From contig CM060977.1 in the NCBI GenBank assembly GCA_030765065.1, positions 91,405,795 through 91,469,794 of the forward strand: DNA of 64,000 bases, read 5' to 3'. Position 1 is the first letter of the stretch; the number at the start of each line of letters is the position of its first letter. A program made the position numbers and the translations under genes. Shown piece after piece: positions 1 through 11,234 of this stretch. A model generated the notes under the pieces. That model worked only from the letters and a program-made list of their open reading frames with translations. It had not been told where the DNA came from and searched no databases. The DNA is from Deroplatys truncata (lineage: Eukaryota > Arthropoda > Insecta > Mantodea > Mantidae).

Positions 1-948
1 GAGTTGGATTCTCTCGCGGGAACTAACCACGAACTTTGAAAAAGTATCCGTTGCAACTAATACATATTTGTTTCCATTTGTACTTTGCCCTATATATTCA
101 ACAAACCATTTTTCCTTAGGTTGACTTGCAGCACAAGAAGACAACTGTCCCAATTGAGTATGCTGGACAGGCTTGCTCATTTTAGAAACTTGACAATTTT
201 GTATCAGTTATATAATATCTCCATCCATGCCCTTCCAGAAGAAATATTGGCGTGGCCTGTTTCTTGTTTTAAAAACCCCCATATGAGCCTCACAGGGTCC
301 TTAATGGAATACTGAAATAATAAGTCTATCAGTTTTTCTGGCACCACAATTTTAGCCTTACCATACTTGTCATTGCAATATAATATTTTTTTTAAACGAA
401 ATGTGGGCGTTATTCTCAGCCTAAACGTAAAGCCTCCAAGATTTGAGACAATTAGGATCCTCTATTGATATTTAACAATATTAACAAATGATAAAGGGCA
501 TTGATATAACACTGGAATTACCGGCAACAATATAATTTCTTGCTGTTCCTTAGTGCTTTAGTCTTTTCGCCAAACATACGGAATAATGTATCCGCTAAAC
601 AATACATCTCTCTCCAAATATGTTGTTGTTGTTCACCAATGGCATCAGGGATTAATTGATCTGCATCATTTTCTCTCTGGCTTCCCAATATAAAGTCTGT
701 AAGTTATCTCTCCAAATATGACAGACTTTAAATTTAAATGCGGAAATGCGTACAACCCACCAGCTATCCGTCCTAATCGCTGTGGAGTTCCCAATACCCA
801 TGACAGCCTGATTGCCCGTTTCGAGTTCAAATTAAGCATTCTCAAGATTGAACTTAAATTTTTCCGCTCCATACAGAACCACTAAGACTTCCAATTCATA
901 AGTAGAATATCTTTGTTCTAAAGGTGTTAACATTCTAGAAGCATAGCT
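1..948 (-). mobile_element. Ty3/gypsy LTR retrotransposon pol fragment (RNase H to integrase)
   Basis: Read leftward, the minus strand gives YASRMLTPLEQRYSTYELE (RT/RNase H boundary), LSWVLGTPQRLGRIA and an ADTLFRMF segment (gypsy RNase H). It continues to FFWKGMDGDI followed by NCQVSKMSKPVQHTQ (integrase zinc-binding region) and EKWFVEYIG then YVLVATDTFSKFV (integrase core start). Several frameshifts and stops break it. It continues past the left edge and stops sharply at about 948, where the segmental duplication begins. An 84-bp retroposon is inserted in it at 623-706. Confidence 0.8.
623..706 (-). mobile_element. 84-bp retroposon with (CAA)n end, copy 1
   Basis: On the minus strand the insert starts near TTACAGACTTTATATTGGG and ends in CAACAACAA. 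It is flanked by a perfect 14-bp direct repeat TCTCTCCAAATATG at 609-622 and 707-720 and interrupts the gypsy RNase H frame. A second insert of the same length and sequence lies at 10217-10300. There is no ORF and no recognisable tRNA box A/B; its parent element is unknown. Confidence 0.8.
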
Positions 949-1148
949 GTGACGATGAGAATAGTCATAGTGATTACGTTCCTTTACAGCAGATTAATGA
1001 TGGTGGTGAGAGTAAAAAACGTTAAAAGAACAATTGTTAACTCTAAAAGGATGATATAGTTGTGATTAAAGGTATGAACAGTGAAGGATCATAATTTTTG
1101 TAGTATAATTTGAAAACTAATTTGAATTAACACTGTGAAGTAATGTAA

Positions 1149-1361
1149 TAATTCAAAACATTATACAACTTGAGTCAACTAAGACGCACTGTACTTCACA
1201 TACCTTAGAATTATCCTCAATATGTTTTGCCTTCACTTGAAGGCATTATCAAGAAATTGTAGATTATAAGAATAATTTCAAGGAAAATTTGAGGATAATT
1301 TCAAGGTATGTGAAGTATAGTGTGTCTTAGTCAACTCAAGTTGTATAATTTTTTGAATTAT
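1149..1361. mobile_element. Fold-back MITE, about 213 bp, copy A only
   Basis: The two halves are inverted repeats of about 60 bp: CATTATACAACTTGAGTCAA near 1158 returns as its complement around 1331-1350. The loop holds a second inverted pair around CTTGAAGGC. It is absent from the matching part of copy B (about 20970-21000), so it inserted after the duplication. It has no coding capacity; the superfamily is not assigned. Confidence 0.75.
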
Positions 1362-1379
1362 TGTAGTATTCTTGATGAA

Positions 1380-1380
<1 letters not shown>

Positions 1381-1424
<44 letters not shown>
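1381..1424. repeat. (AAT)n microsatellite
   Basis: About 14 AAT units followed by an A-run. The paralogous place in copy B has only a few AAT/ATT units. A short CCG/CCA triplet tract follows at about 1651-1675. Confidence 0.9.
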
Positions 1425-1430
<6 letters not shown>

Positions 1431-1799
1431 CAATAATAACAAAAACAATCAACTATAGTTTGAACCAATGCCTTAAAATATTTTTTAAATCGGAATTGGC
1501 ATTTTGAGTTTTTTGGAAGCAGAAAACTTTGGTTTGAATTTCTTACTTAAATTAATTTTTTGTGTTAGTTAGGTTTCATAATTTTAAAATTGATCCAACT
1601 GTTTTATTTTAATTTTATTTGTTATGTTAGACTAATAAAGATAAAGTTCACCACCGCCACCGCCGCCGCCACCGTGATGAATTATTGCACTTGTGTATCT
1701 AAGGCAATCTGTAAATGTTGCACTGCAAATTGCATTGTAGATTATATTTTAGGAAGAATTGGCTGGGTGAAATCAGATACAAACTTAAGATGATTGGTA

Positions 1800-2450
1800 T
1801 GGGTGATGCCTAAGAAGAGAGGGTATGTTGACAGGATTCTGGGAATTCGTTAAGTGCCAGTTGGAAGATATGGACAGACAGTATTTATGGGTAATGTTAG
1901 AAAAAAAAAGAAAAAAGTTCTCTAAAATTGTATAAGGATTTTGGAAGTAATGTAATGGAAAGAAATGTATATTGGGAAGTATAACAGGGATCAAAGAGAA
2001 GAAGTTTGGAGATAAAAAGGTTGCAGGGGAAGGTTAGAAGGAAAAATTTTCCTTATATGTAGGGATAAAGAAGATACAGTCCACTTTTTATTAGAATACA
2101 AAGACATGAATATCTGGAGGAAAGAGTTTATTCAAAATAAATGGTTGAAGATTTCAAAAATATTAGTAATCCAAAAGATGTTTTGTGAACAGTCTCAGAT
2201 TATTAATTTAGGAGAGTTACAAAGCAATGGATCTGGTCTGTAAGTTAAATTCAAGTATGTAGCACAAACTAGTCTATAAAATTATAAAGTATAATCATAG
2301 TTTGATGACAGCAATGTGTGAACTATCAACATAGTTGTAGAAAATAAAGTTATTTATTATTTTGTATCACCTAGAATAGAACCTGGGTTAGCTCCAGGCT
2401 ATATTAACACTGTAAAGAGCTTATTACAAATAAACAAATAGGTAAATGTC
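1800..2450 (+). mobile_element. LINE 3' end fragment (copy A member)
   Basis: This is a degraded C-terminal end of the same LINE family as 16831-18256, matching 21970-22580 in copy B, so it predates the duplication. It includes remnants of the terminal Cys/His motif (clear in copy B as CPICRNKENTAHILL) and a 3' end AACCTGGGTTAGCTCCAGGC ... GTAAAGAGC with a short AAATA-rich tail. Confidence 0.6.
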
Positions 2451-2559
2451 TTGGGTATAGATTTCTATAAACTGAAAAATATCTCTGTTCTTCTTTTTAA
2501 TACAAAACAGTTCACTCTAAACAGAATTTTAACTATGAAAGAACTTCAATTGTAGCTTT

Positions 2560-3290
2560 AATGTTGAAAAGGAATCAAATTGGAATTGTTTTCATTGGTT
2601 TCATTGAGATGAAGCCTGAAACATGTACAGAGTGGCCGAAATGTAGGTGTACAGTACACATAGAATATCTATTTCTTTATAGATATTGGGAATCTTGGGT
2701 TTATGGAGTTGATAATTGGTGTGGTGGTTACTATGGAAACTGAATTAATGGACTGCAAATGTTACCTCTGTGGGAAGTTAACAGAAAAACATGGCAGGGA
2801 ATATGAATAATGTGTGGGAAGCAATACTGAGCAAAGGTGTTATAGGATCAGGTTTTATCATTACAACTGTGGATGGAAACAGTTATCTTAACATGTTAAA
2901 AAACATAGTGTTGTCATAACGCAAGAAGAGAGATGACTTCCCTGAATTGTACTTCCAACAAAATGGGGCACCTAGTATTTTGCTGTGCTGGAACTACCTT
3001 GACAACAGTTTCCCACAGCATTGGATCAGACAATGCAGTAGCATTGACCGGCTGCCATGTTCATACAATCTGATACCTATGAATATCTTTTTCTGGGGTA
3101 TGTTGAAGAATAAGACGGTATTTGAGAAGAGACTCACACAATAGACAAATTAAAGGAGTTCATTACAGGTGCATTTCATGACACTGAAGCTGACAGTAAT
3201 TTATGTATTACTGCATGTTGGAGTAGTGTGTAGGTTGCAACTGTGTTGTAACATAAATAGAGGACATTTTGAACACTTACAAGATTGAAC
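2560..3290 (+). mobile_element. Tc1/mariner-type transposase relic, copy A
   Basis: Frames give SKGVIGSGFI, LYFQQNGAP and NYLDNSFPQHWIRQ then NIFFWGMLKNK, matching the second catalytic block (Asp replaced by Asn) and the DFFLWG block of the IS630-Tc1-mariner family. There are many stops. The same relic, with Asp kept (QDGAPSHFAT), is in copy B at 22690-24195, so it inserted before the duplication. Confidence 0.7.
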
Positions 3291-3359
3291 TTCTAATAAA
3301 CCACCACTCACAATTAAAAGAAAACAACTGAGACTAAGGCTCTCAAGGTAGCAGCAATG

Positions 3360-4265
3360 ACTGATTTACAAAGGAAAACATATCTATTTCCTAATACATG
3401 CAAGCAAAGTGCTGGTCAATCACAACTGCCTTTCCATCTCAGGATAGAAAAATACATGGTTAACTCAAGCATTCTTCATATGGTAAAAATCAACCCATCC
3501 TCTACCATTCCACCTTGGATAATCACTGCCCCATAATCAATATGGAACTAAATACTGTCACTAAAGAACACACACATAGAACATTTATTTATAGTCAATT
3601 ATTCAATGAAATATGTAACACATATTAATTTTTACCGATGGCTTACACTGGTTGCTGTAGTCTAGCCAATAGCTATTCAGACTGCCTGATTTCATACTTT
3701 TTTCAAGTTACCTCTATGCAATTAAACAACCTGCGTTGTACCTCCTGGGAACCGATTCTCCAAAGCCATTCTTGATCCTTTCTGATTCCCAAAGTTCACT
3801 GCTTGCAATTCACAATTTATCATCATCCAATATTCTCGCAAAGGAAGCCCAGCTGGTTTATCACAAAATTAACAATGAAAGTAATCATGTAACCCAAATA
3901 TGAGTACCTTCACATTCCAGAATTGAGGGTAATGAATTGGCCAACCAGACAGCAAAAAAAGCTACGAGAAACCTCTTGAGTGATCCAACAATTGCTACAC
4001 TGTGCAGTGACATTATCACATATGTGAAAAGAAAGATACTACAAGAATGGAAGACAAGATGACTTGACACCTGAAAATGGAAACTGTGAAATATAATGTC
4101 GAGTACTGTAACCCAACTGTCTGCCAAAAATCTATCTAGACAGGGTGCAGTTTTAATATTCCAAGATTACATACAGCAAACTTTTAAACCAGGACCAATC
4201 TCTGATCTGCCAACAGTGTAACATACAGCTGACCCTCAAGCACTTATCACCAACTTTATAACCAA
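3360..4265 (+). mobile_element. LINE fragment: RNase H end and C-terminal Cys motif
   Basis: The plus strand gives VTQIWVPSHSRIEGNELANQ then TAKKATRN (RNase H active-site end) and LICQQCNIQLTLKHL (the C-terminal Cys/His motif of jockey-like LINEs). Stops interrupt it. It is absent from the matching stretch of copy B, so it is a copy A insertion. The minus-strand ORF over 4153-4614 is a shadow. Confidence 0.6.
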
Positions 4266-5245
4266 TGGCAATAGCACTACCACTGATGTTTTGTAGAGAA
4301 ATACTAGGGTTACCAAAGGCAATTGTAAGACAGGTAGCACAATTAGAGATGAGCAGGGTGGCAACTAAGGGGAAGATAATGGAAAGAGCTTTGAAATTTT
4401 GGTTCAGAACCTTAAATCTAGGAAAAAGTAATGTGTTAAGACAATGTATAGAATACCAAGAGAATAGTTTAATGAATGATGGATGGGTAAGTGATTTACG
4501 GAACATTTTGGAGAAAAATGGATTAGGAGACATGTGGAGAAGGAGAGAAAATAACGTGAAAAGTTTTTGGAAAAAGGCAAGGAAAAGACTGGAAGATATA
4601 GAAATACAAATCATGTTCAGTGAGACTGCCGTAAAGAGCTCATTGGTTTGTTATAGACCAATGAAAAATACATGGGGTAGGAAAAAATAAATAGACGTAA
4701 TAAATAAAGAAGAGAGAGAATCTATTGCATAGGTAAGAAACGGAGCATGGAGGCTAAGAGGGTTAAGACAGGGTATTCCTCAAAATCATTGTCCGATATG
4801 GTGGTAATGAAGACATTGAACACATAGTATTTAAGTGCCAAGGAACAGAAAATTGGAGAAGAGAATTTTTTAAAAAGAAGTGGTTGAAGAGGGATAGAAA
4901 TATGCTTACAATCGAAATGATGTGCAAGGATGCTAGGAGCATTGGACAGTTTTTATGTAAAGTCAAAAATAAATGGCTTTGGACAGTGGATAGAGAAAAG
5001 TAAGAGGTAGTGTATCTTACTTTGAATGGAAAACTATGGTGAATGTGTGATGGTAAAGTAATCAATAAGTGAAAAGTGAAAAACAAGTGGAAATGGGACA
5101 TAAAAAACTGAAATAAGATAATTTATTGATGGGAAATTGTAAAATGTAAATAAACTGTAGGATTGTCTACAGAATGAGTGGCCAGGGTCAAAGTTCAGTA
5201 GACAATCAAATCGTAAATCTCTTAGCACAATAAATAAATAAAAAT
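4265..5245 (+). mobile_element. LINE 3' fragment, CR1/L2-like family of 16831-18256
   Basis: The 141-codon open frame 4265-4690 (ILGLPKAIVRQVAQLE, RALKFWFRTLNLGKSN, RRRENNVKSFWKKARKR) resembles the connector and C-terminal part of an arthropod LINE ORF2. Downstream frames give NEDIEHIVFKCQG, the His/Cys knuckle, then a 3' end with AATAAATAAATAAA. It is truncated at the 5' end and present only in copy A. Confidence 0.6.
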
Positions 5246-5439
5246 AGCACTACCAAACACCCAGTGAACTTCAAAAGCGCTCAACTACTCTCTTAATTGC
5301 CTCAAGTTAATTCAGTTCTTCAAAAGAGTATAAATGTGTATAAAAATATATAATGTTTTGTTGTAATTACAATGTTCTACATGCAAAATAATTGTAAAGC
5401 TACTATACAACTTTAGGTTAAAGCGACTGAAAGAGGTTA

Positions 5440-5935
5440 AAAAAACAACCAATTCAGCTTCCATATCACTGAATTAACTGTTCTTCCACACAAGCCGTGT
5501 GTATGACAAGGTTGGAAAGGTAGAATCAGATGACTGAAAAATTTAATGTCATAGCCAGGTTTAGAACCATGGATCTTCTGGTTTCCATCTGTTACTCTTA
5601 CCAACTGAGCTACCATGGCAATGTGGTACTAAGATTTTAAATTCCTCAATTGACTCACATTTTTCCCGGTAAACCACAAGGATATCTCAAATTGTTTTTG
5701 AGATGACATACCCCAATAGTGACTTACATGTTATACGGCCTGGACTTCATAGTTTAACCAACTCTTAGGTTAGCTGATGAAATTAATTGTTCTTCTACAC
5801 AAGCCATGTATAGGACAAGGTTGGAAAGGTAGAATAAGATGACTGAAAAATTCACTGGAAGAAACCAGAAGATACATGGTTCAAATCCTGGCAATAGCAC
5901 TGAATTTTTCAGTCATCTGATTCTACCTTTTCATA
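5440..5935. mobile_element. Fold-back element with two inverted tRNA-like halves
   Basis: The left half (minus strand) and right half (plus strand) are inverted copies of GGTAGAATCAGATGACTGAA followed by a tRNA-like stretch. The minus strand of 5540-5620 carries CATGGTAGCTCAGTTGGTA (box A-like) and GGTTCTAAACCTGGC (box B-like); the plus strand has CATGGTTCAAATCCTGGC at 5875-5892. The same architecture occurs at 15110-15425 and 40078-40400. Confidence 0.6.
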
Positions 5936-6236
5936 TCACTGTCAACATCTGTGTCAATATACATAAAAAGGAAATTAAGTAAATGCAATGAAGTGTAAAC
6001 CTACATTTAGGCCACTCTGTGTATCATGTATATGAGTGAATAAACCATTTATCACTATCTATATGTACCTACTCTAGTTTCCATTAAAGACACATATTTA
6101 AAATAAGAGCTTTATGTTAACTAGCTTGTGCCTGCTGGTGGTGTATGTAACATGCCATTTCAGAAAAAGTTCTGAATATAGATTAACAAAAATATTTCTT
6201 CTATTTCCTAGTTATTTCTGAGTTACCCACAATTTC

Positions 6237-6611
6237 TTAGTGGTAATATGGAATATAAGGACAAGTGCTGGGACCATTTGGAGGCTGAGCACGAATATCA
6301 CGTAGGTTCATCCGACATGCATGCTCCTCAAGTCTTCTGGCAGCATCATCCACATCAGTGATGTCCTCAGAAGACCAAAGCTTTTCAGCAGCAGCTGACG
6401 CTCTTGGCCATACTCTTGGTGATAAGTTAGAAGCATCCACAAACTCGCTCCACATGCAAGTTTCTCCTCCCATGACTAGTTTCTTTTGCTCCTCAGTTCC
6501 ATTAAAAACATTTGGATCACATAAATAGTATTTTTGCCAGTCACCCCCAGAAAGAAGTTCACTAAGATACCAGCATGTTGAGAGCAGCACGGGATATCCT
6601 TGTCCAGTAAC
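6237..6611 (-). CDS. HEXA/HEXB-like: beta-hexosaminidase terminal exon 6b (copy A cassette), divergent specificity residues
   Basis: The exon is 375 nt, uninterrupted, phase 0, ending CPYIPYYH-stop, the same length as exon 6a. About 14 of 124 residues differ from 6a. The pair after WYL is Ser-Glu (codons at 6558-6563) instead of Asp-His; other changes are spread. The catalytic-pocket Trp and Glu (CMWSEFVD) and WPRASAAAEKLWSS are kept. DITDV replaces NITDM, so the sequon is absent. I count about 30 nucleotide differences in 375, against 4 in 220 for exon 5. The acceptor CATTACTTAG is identical to that of 6a. An open frame, conserved core and intact splice sites argue for a used exon; a young pseudo-exon cannot be excluded without RNA data. 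Confidence 0.9.
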   Translation of the reverse strand, partial: VTGQGYPVLLSTCWYLSELLSGGDWQKYYLCDPNVFNGTEEQKKLVMGGETCMWSEFVDASNLSPRVWPRASAAAEKLWSSEDITDVDDAARRLEEHACRMNLRDIRAQPPNGPSTCPYIPYYH

Positions 6612-6796
6612 CTAAGTAATGAAAGGGTAGTAAATGTTAATTAGTGCAATTAATTCATTTGAATATTTGTTTGTGCATGAATTGATCCAAGATCTTCTGG
6701 AAATGTGCTTTAAAGATGTATATTTTTAAGGGGAGATAGCAAAATCAATGCTTAATAATCTTAAGTGCTACTTATTTAAGATCAAAGAGGTTATAA

Positions 6797-7560
6797 ATAA
6801 CAACAACAACAACAATAATCTTTATTGCAGGCAATAGACTCTTTACAAGAGCATCTGATATTGTCAGAGTATTAATATCAAAAGTGAAGTTATAATCAGA
6901 TGGTAAGCATTACAAATATTACAAAATATAATTATAGATATGTACAAACATTATAATTCTGCAATACTATAGAGACACTTCTTAATTATGTAGGATTTTA
7001 AAACAGTTTTGAATTTATTATTCATGTTATTCTTTACTTGCACTGGTAGTTTGTTATAAAATATGGCTCCTATTTTAGAACGGTCTTTATTAGTTTGATT
7101 TTTATTTGTGCTCACCCTATGAAAATCACTTGTCCTCCTGGTGTCATGGTTATGGCAGTCTTTGTTGAGCACATTAAATTCTTTCTTATTTTTGACGAGT
7201 AAGGTACTTTTATATACATATAGAGAGGCTAAGGTTAATATTTTTTGTTCTATGAATGTATCTCTGCAGGAATGTCGATAATGAAGGTTGTACATCATCT
7301 GATGCATTTGTTTTGTATTTTTAATATCCTGTTAATATTGGATTTACTTGTACCCCCAAGATTTCTATTCCATGTGCTAAATGTGGGTAAATAGTTCCAT
7401 AGTAAGCTGTATTTAGAATGTAATTGTTCTTGTGTTTCAGCAATTGTCTTAGTAGAAATGGTTCCGAGTTCATTTTTTTTTTTTTGCAAACCATGTCCAC
7501 TTGTGTATTACATATTAAATTTTCATCAATGTTTATGCCTAAAAATTTAAAGTTGTTTCA
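6797..7560 (-). mobile_element. LINE fragment 1: RT thumb and C-terminus
   Basis: The minus strand gives FLGINIDENLICNTQVD, then an ILGGTSKSNINRILKIQNKC segment and a 118-codon open frame 6951-7307 ending SYIIKKCLYSIAEL. These are the tail of a jockey/CR1-like reverse transcriptase protein. The 3' end carries a (GTT)n tract at 6798-6815 on the minus strand. It sits in copy A exactly where copy B (25085) is empty. Confidence 0.65.
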
Positions 7561-7903
7561 TTTCATTTTATTTCATCCTTTAAGTTTTCATACATAGGAT
7601 ATGTCATCTGATAAAAATATACATAAAGATTTATATTTACATTACTTAAAGGTCGAACATGTCATACATATATTATTTACATTTTCATACTCATTGATAC
7701 TATAAAAGGCTTGCTCTGTTAGGTATCTTTTTATACACTTAATATTGCATTGCTTTATTATTTCTTTAGGTAGACTATTATACATATCTTTCCCAATATT
7801 TTCAATGGCTCTATTATTAAGAGTGCCCCTAAGTGTGGTCCTAAAATAATCTGCTTTGTTTCTTACATCATATGAATGGACATTACAATTTTTTACTTTC
7901 TCT

Positions 7904-8753
7904 ACTACGTATAGTAAGTAGGGGAAGTATTGCATTCCACCCAAAAATTCGATACCGAGATTTCACCGGAAATACATGTTTTGAGACCTCCTGAATCCAA
8001 AAAAAGCATTTTTGGAAACATGTCCGTGTGTGTGTCTGTGTGTGTGTGTGTGTGTGTCTGTGTGTCTGTGAACAGCATAACTCAAAAACTAACAGTCGGA
8101 TAAACACCAAACTTGGTATTTAGGTTCAGTATCTTCCAGAGATGCGACACGAAGATTTTCAAGAAAATCCCCCCACCCCAGACTACCCTTTACATGGAAC
8201 ATTTTTCGAAAATTTTAATTTTCTCAAAAATGGCTCTAACGATTTTGATGAAAATATCATATGTTTAAGATAATGTTATGAGAAATGAAATGTATATCTC
8301 GAAATTTCTGGGAATGTCTCCAAAAGTATTCTTCATTGTGAACGACTTTTGCATAACTGGTAAACCATAAGAGATAGACAAAATTTTACTACACAAAAAA
8401 TGTAGATCGCATTAAAATACACAACTTATATCATATACATTTCTTTTGTTGAGTGAACCGTTATCGAGATATTGCTTGTTATTTCCTTAAATTTTCCAAT
8501 ACTTATACTTTTTCTCAAATTCGTTATTCATTTTTTTATGTCCTGGACATGCAAAGAGAATGGAATGCGTCACATAGCAACCAGCGATAAAATATTTGAC
8601 TATCGCTTAAAAGCTACCATATTCCCCTTGCATCTACAAGAAAATTAGCAATAAGATTGACATCTCGATATCTCGCTTAACATGAAGCATATGGAGAATA
8701 AGCGTTTGTAAAAATAGATTGTACAAGAGTAGAGAAAGTCATGTGAGTGTAAC
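7904..8753 (-). mobile_element. Approximately 860-bp non-autonomous repeat, copy a
   Basis: This is a well-preserved member of the window's commonest repeat. On the minus strand it starts CTGATGTGTTACACTCACAT, has ACTTTCTCTAC 20 bp inside, and ends TATACGTAGTAGAGAAAGT, the reverse complement of that 11-mer. It interrupts a LINE frame inside an A-tract (KKI...KNCNVHS), leaving AAAAAAT-like flanks on both sides. It holds a GT repeat at 8029-8069 and no coding frame. Confidence 0.8.
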
Positions 8754-10216
8754 ACATCAGATTTTTTTATATATATTTCCTTCTATTATATATTTTATAC
8801 TTTCATAAATATATATGCATGGAACAGTTAGAATATTCAGATTCTTAAATAAAGATCTACAACTAGTTGTTTCATTGACATTTGCAATAATTCTAATGGC
8901 CTTCTTCTGTAATTTGAAAATTTTTAAAATATTTGTTACATTTGTGTTTCCCCATAATGAGATGCCATAGTTTATGTGAGAATAGACAAGAGCATAATAT
9001 ACATCTTTTAAGACTTCCCTATCCATAATTCTTTTAGTTTCCTCATTACATATAGGCCTTTTTTAATGTTTTAGTTGTGTTCTATATGTTGCTTCCAGCT
9101 AAGATGTTTATCAATTACCACCCCAAGAAAATTTGTTTGAGCTGTCTTAGGAATATTTTCACCATCAATATCAATTTTCATGTTCTTTGCACACTTTTTA
9201 AGTTCAAACCGCATCCAACATGTTTTACGTATTAACATTTATGCTCTGAAATATTGTTTTACTATTTTTACTACTTTGTTTACTTTGTGTTCAATGTCGT
9301 TTTTGAAAGATCCTTTAATTAAAATTGTAATAACATCAGCATATCCTAATGCAGTACCCCCCATTTCTCTGTATTAACTCAAAAAGATCATTTATATAGA
9401 GTAAAAATAAGAATGGTCCCAATTTTTATCCTTGTGGTACTCCTTGTCTAACAATTCCCGATTTTGACTGTATCTTTTCCATTTTCCCACTTATATATTT
9501 TTATAATTTATTTCAACTAGATGTGTTCAACTTTTTTTAAATATGATTTGATCCAGTTTTGTGCAGTTCCGCGCACTCCATATTTATTTAGTTTTTCTAT
9601 GAAAATATCCAAAATCACACAATCGAAAGCTTTACTAAGATAAATAAATACTGCAATTATTGTTTCTCTGTTATTTAATGTTTGCCTGCTCCAAGGTACA
9701 GTTGTTAATATTTATATTTAGTTTATTCGTAAGGTTGTTAGACTTTTAGAATACCATCATTTTAGTTTTATCTACGTTTAGTTTCAATCTACTATATAGC
9801 AGATATTGTGAGATTTCCCCAGTTGCACTTGTTATTTTTTGTTCTAGTGTATCAATGCTGTCATTCCAACATATTAAGGATGTATCATTGGCATAGGAGA
9901 TTACTTTACTGTTTTGTGGTGTAGGCAGATTGTTTACATAGATCAAGAAAATGTAGGTTCAAGCACTGATCCTTGGGATACCCCTGACTTTACTATATTA
10001 TATTCTGATTTATATAACATTCCCTTTTTTTCCAACTTCTTTCTGTACACTGCACATGATTTTTAAGTATGATGTCAATAATTGTTAACATGTCCTCTGA
10101 AACCATAGGATTCTAGTTTTGCAATCAGGTAATCATGAGAAACAGTATCAAAGACATTAGAGGGTCTAAGTAGATCCATACAGTCTTTTTATTGTTATCT
10201 TTCAATTGTAATAGTT

Positions 10217-10300
10217 GTTGTTGTTGTTGTTCACCAATGGCGCTGGGGGTTAATTGATCTGCATCATTTTCCCTCTGACTTCCCAATATAAAGTCTGTAA
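10217..10300 (-). mobile_element. 84-bp retroposon with (CAA)n end, copy 2
   Basis: This is the same 84-bp unit as 623-706, with about eight differences by eye. It is flanked by a perfect 15-bp direct repeat TCAATTGTAATAGTT at 10202-10216 and 10301-10315 and sits inside a LINE reverse transcriptase fragment. Identical length and identical start in two independent insertions suggest a full-length unit rather than random 5' truncation. Confidence 0.82.
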
Positions 10301-10346
10301 TCAATTGTAATAGTTTGTGCATGTATTCTGTTGTAGCTGTTATTAA

Positions 10347-11118
10347 ATCTGATGTGTTGCTTTAACATGACTTTCTCTACCATACTTTCAAAAGCTTATT
10401 ATTCTCTCTACTGCTTGTTAATCAAGGTAAACTTTCATTGCACATTTACACTTTTCACTGTAGGTGTAAGGATACAGTCGGCTTAAGCAAGTCATATTTT
10501 TAAAAAGTGGTTCGCTTTATAACGTTTTTTAAATGCTACTTGCACGAACCAATGAGAAAATACGAATAGGACTTACCACTTGAAAAAGTACAAATATTTG
10601 GAAATTTAAATCAATAACAAAGATCGTTTAAAAGATGGTTATCACCACAAACATTTTTATTGGACATGTATTGTGTAATCTACATTTTTTGTATAGTAAC
10701 TAAGATTTTGTCTATCTATTACAGTTTACTAATTAGACAAATGTCTTTCAGACTACAGAGGACTTTATAGGCTATTCCCAGAAAATTATAGATATATATT
10801 TTACTTGTCCTGTAAATATCTTAAACATAGAATATTTTAGTCAAAATAGGCAGTTCTGAGAAAAAAAAATAACCAAATATTTTCCATATAAAATTTCTTG
10901 AAAATCTTTGTGTCACATCTTGGGGGATACAGAACTTAAATACCAAGTTTGGTACTTATCCCACTTTTGTTTTTGAATTATGCTGTGCTATACACATGTG
11001 CATGCTCACACATACCTACCTTTATCCAAAAATGCTCTTTTTTGGGATTCAAGGAACCTCAAGTGAAAACTCCATATGAAAGTTTTGGGTGAATTGCAAT
11101 ATGTAAGCAGCAGAGAAA
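10347..11118 (+). mobile_element. Approximately 860-bp repeat family, copy b (copy A arm)
   Basis: Starts CTGATGTGTTGC...ACTTTCTCTAC and decays near its right end (CAGCAGAGAAATTAG). It is the paralogue of 25097-25922, so it was inserted before the segmental duplication. Confidence 0.7.
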
Positions 11119-11234
11119 TTAGAAATGGAAATCATACTATTTTCACCAATAGCATGTACCTCTTATTTAGATAAAAACACACTATTAATTCATTCCTAAG
11201 AAACTTGCATTCAAAACATAGGTAAAACCAAGAG

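Larger units (their letters stand above)
7640..10340 (-). mobile_element. LINE fragments 2 and 3: reverse transcriptase pieces
   Basis: Read leftward: FDTVSHDYLIAKLESYGFRG, GVSQGSVLEPTFF and LIYVNNLPTPQNSKVISYAN (palm motifs, with Asp changed to Asn) at 9740-10190. A second overlapping copy covers palm to thumb at 8757-9740 (LFLLYINDLFELIQRNG, NFLGVVIDKHLSWKQHI, YYALVYSHINYGISLWGN). The C-terminus lies at 7642-7900 (RNKADYFRTTLRGTLNNRAI, YLTEQAFYSI). All are broken by stops. A roughly 860-bp family copy (7904-8753) splits it and an 84-bp retroposon (10217-10300) is inserted. The whole 6797-10340 block is missing from copy B. Confidence 0.7.

Noticed and set aside
4153..4614. 153-codon minus-strand hydrophobic frame, membrane-protein-like
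   Set aside because: Antisense to the recognisable LINE frame 4265-4690.
6237..6611. Exon 6b as a pseudogene fragment
   Set aside because: Open over 125 codons, intact acceptor, catalytic-pocket residues kept; divergence is not random decay. Still unproven without RNA.
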